A stretch of 6,570 nt of DNA, taken from contig RFZR01000093.1 in NCBI GenBank assembly GCA_009920595.1, positions 1 through 6,570 of the forward strand, written 5' to 3'. Origin of the DNA: Alphaproteobacteria bacterium. GTDB lineage: Bacteria > Pseudomonadota > Alphaproteobacteria > Rhizobiales > Beijerinckiaceae. Within the stretch, counting starts at the first letter, position 1. Every line of letters starts with the position of its first letter. The position numbers and the translations under genes are program-made. This document shows, in pieces, positions 5,630 through 6,570 of the stretch. The notes beneath the pieces were generated by a model. That model saw nothing but the letters and a program-made list of their open reading frames with translations, was not told the origin of the DNA and did not search any database.

Positions 5630-5811
5630 CGTAAAAAAACGAAAACCTGCCGAAATGGGGGCGGAACCAGGCTCGATTGCCTTAATTTCGTGCCAAGTGT
5701 CTATCAGGCAGAAGGGGGCGCGGCAAGCAAGCATGGTTTTTTCTGGAGCCGAGACATGCTATGACGCGCCCATTCGCATCGAACCGGCACAGACTGACTG
5801 AGGGAATTCCC

Positions 5812-6450
5812 ATGACCTATCTCGACTATGGTGCGCTTCAACAGGCACCCCTTCAGACCGACCCGTACGACTATCTGATTGTCGAGAATTTCGTGAAACC
5901 GGAAAAATTCGCGGAGGCCATGGCCGATTTTCCCGATGTGCCGGGCCCGGGTTCCCATCCGCCGTCCGAATTAAACATCTCGGGCCGTTTCCGCGCGCTG
6001 CTTGATGAATTGCAGGATGAAGCCTTCCGCAAGGCGATTGAAGAGAAATTCAAAATTGATCTCACGGGTCGCCCGACCATGTACACCGTCCGTGGTTTCT
6101 TGCGCAAAAATGACGGCTCGATTCACACCGACAGCGAAACCAAAATCATCACCGTTCTTCTCTATCTCAATGATAATTGGAGCGTTGATGGTGGACGTTT
6201 GCGTATTTTGCGTTCAGGCACCGACCTTGAAGATTATGTGGCTGAAGTGCCACCATCGAATGGAACGCTTCTCGTATTTCGCCGCTCCGACAATTCGTGG
6301 CATGGGCACAAGCCTTTCGAAGGTCAACGCCGCGTGGTGCAGATGAATTGGGTTCTGGATGAGGATGTCGTCAATCGCGAACAACGCCGCCACAGTGTTT
6401 CGACGCGCTTCAAGAAATTGAAGAATTTCTTCACCGGTCGTGCAGCATAA
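5812..6450 (+). CDS. 2-oxoglutarate/Fe(II)-dependent oxygenase-like protein
   Basis: This 212-residue protein resembles the prolyl-4-hydroxylase-like branch of the 2-oxoglutarate/Fe(II) oxygenases (2OG-FeII_Oxy_3 type). The double-stranded beta-helix core lies at about 90-182. Iron ligands are His105 and Asp107 in IHTDSETK, with the distal His164 in SWHGHKPFEGQRRVVQMNW (His166 is an alternative). Arg173 or Arg174, about nine residues after the distal His, should bind 2-oxoglutarate. ITVLLYLND and GGRLRIL are the usual strands between the ligands. The full H-x-D...H...R set suggests an active enzyme; its substrate, protein or small molecule, cannot be read from the sequence. The C-terminus is basic (RFKKLKNFFTGR). 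ATG 5812 is chosen because GAGGG (5800-5804) lies seven bases before it; an in-frame ATG at 5761 lacks such a site. It diverges from the phosphatase across about 180 bases and is followed after 40 bases by tRNA-Gly. Confidence 0.87.
   Translation: MTYLDYGALQQAPLQTDPYDYLIVENFVKPEKFAEAMADFPDVPGPGSHPPSELNISGRFRALLDELQDEAFRKAIEEKFKIDLTGRPTMYTVRGFLRKNDGSIHTDSETKIITVLLYLNDNWSVDGGRLRILRSGTDLEDYVAEVPPSNGTLLVFRRSDNSWHGHKPFEGQRRVVQMNWVLDEDVVNREQRRHSVSTRFKKLKNFFTGRAA
6412..6431. repeat. 8-bp inverted repeat with a GAAG loop near the oxygenase 3' end
   Basis: AAGAAATT at 6412-6419 and AATTTCTT at 6424-6431 are perfectly complementary around GAAG. They encode KKLKNFF, so codon constraint may account for the symmetry. 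The repeat lies just upstream of a second stem-loop (6456-6484) and the tRNA-Gly gene. Confidence 0.45.
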
Positions 6451-6455
6451 ATCCA

Positions 6456-6484
6456 CGCTTTGCCTGACATCAAAAAGCAAAGCG
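6456..6484 (+). repeat. 8-bp stem-loop between the oxygenase gene and tRNA-Gly
   Basis: CGCTTTGC at 6456-6463 and GCAAAGCG at 6477-6484 are perfectly complementary around a 13-base loop. The stem begins five bases after the oxygenase stop and ends six bases before the tRNA. No T tract follows, so it may be a weak or factor-dependent terminator, an mRNA 3'-end stabiliser, or a structure guiding tRNA 5' processing if the two are co-transcribed. Confidence 0.6.
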
Positions 6485-6490
6485 CGTTAA

Positions 6491-6565
6491 GCGGGCGTAG
6501 TTCAGTGGTAGAACGACAGCTTCCCAAGCTGTATGTCGAGGGTTCGATTCCCTTCGCCCGCTCCA
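6491..6565 (+). tRNA. tRNA-Gly, anticodon CCC
   Basis: A complete 75-base cloverleaf with an encoded CCA end. The acceptor stem GCGGGCG pairs with CGCCCGC, with T as discriminator base. The anticodon stem ACAGC/GCTGT encloses TTCCCAA, giving anticodon CCC (6523-6525), which reads GGG glycine codons. The T loop is GTTCGAT. The body closely resembles E. coli glyU as I remember it. No housekeeping promoter with good spacing is visible in the 40 bases upstream, so it may be transcribed from within or before the oxygenase gene. Confidence 0.97.
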
Positions 6566-6570
6566 TATTT

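Noticed and set aside
5677..5705. TTGCCT - 17 bases - TCTATC as a promoter for the oxygenase gene
   Set aside because: The spacing is right, but both boxes match poorly and the leader would be about 100 bases; too weak to annotate.
5630..5734. 35-residue N-terminal extension of the minus-strand phosphatase from ATG 5734
   Set aside because: The added residues do not resemble the family, and the basic N-terminus beginning at 5629 looks like a natural start; the longer form cannot be fully excluded, since neither start has a clear ribosome site.
6324..6566. 80-residue minus-strand reading frame beginning at the tRNA-Gly end
   Set aside because: Its start, AKGIEPSTYSLGSCRSTTELRPL, is the antisense translation of the tRNA; the rest is the shadow of the oxygenase gene.

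Overview
The window looks like chromosomal core DNA from an alphaproteobacterium, most likely of the order Hyphomicrobiales (Rhizobiales). The main evidence is the gene order murA - DUF2948 - hisD - UPF0262 - low-molecular-weight phosphatase, which I know from that group. The proteins also resemble rhizobial versions, and one tRNA promoter has alphaproteobacterial character. All family assignments come from reading the translations; no database search was run.

Layout. Positions 1-206 hold the 3' end of an unrecognised reading frame that enters from the left and has codon use unlike the rest of the window. It converges on a tRNA-Thr(GGT) gene on the minus strand (271-345), which has its own promoter (353-388) and a clear intrinsic terminator (221-246). 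After a stretch with no gene I can support, a plus-strand cluster runs from 638 to 4906. It contains a 59-residue basic protein, murA (peptidoglycan precursor synthesis), a DUF2948 protein, hisD (last step of histidine synthesis), a UPF0262 protein and a low-molecular-weight tyrosine phosphatase-like protein. From the DUF2948 gene onward the gaps are only 12, 9 and 6 bases, so this part is very probably one transcript.

Convergent to the cluster is a minus-strand dual-specificity-type phosphatase (4913-5629). Divergent from that is a 2-oxoglutarate/Fe(II) oxygenase-like gene (5812-6450), followed after 40 bases by tRNA-Gly(CCC) (6491-6565). In the rhizobial arrangement I remember, infA and maf follow the low-molecular-weight phosphatase. 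Neither is in this window.

I found no new multi-gene defence, mobile or biosynthetic system. The least explained signals are inverted repeats. Two abutting perfect palindromes of 12 and 18 bp lie in the small gene before murA. A 30-bp palindrome with one mismatched pair lies inside murA, where the antisense strand almost re-encodes the same conserved protein motif. Shorter stem-loops lie near the gene junctions and tRNA genes. The small protein before murA and the foreign-looking left edge beside the tRNA-Thr 3' end are also worth checking.
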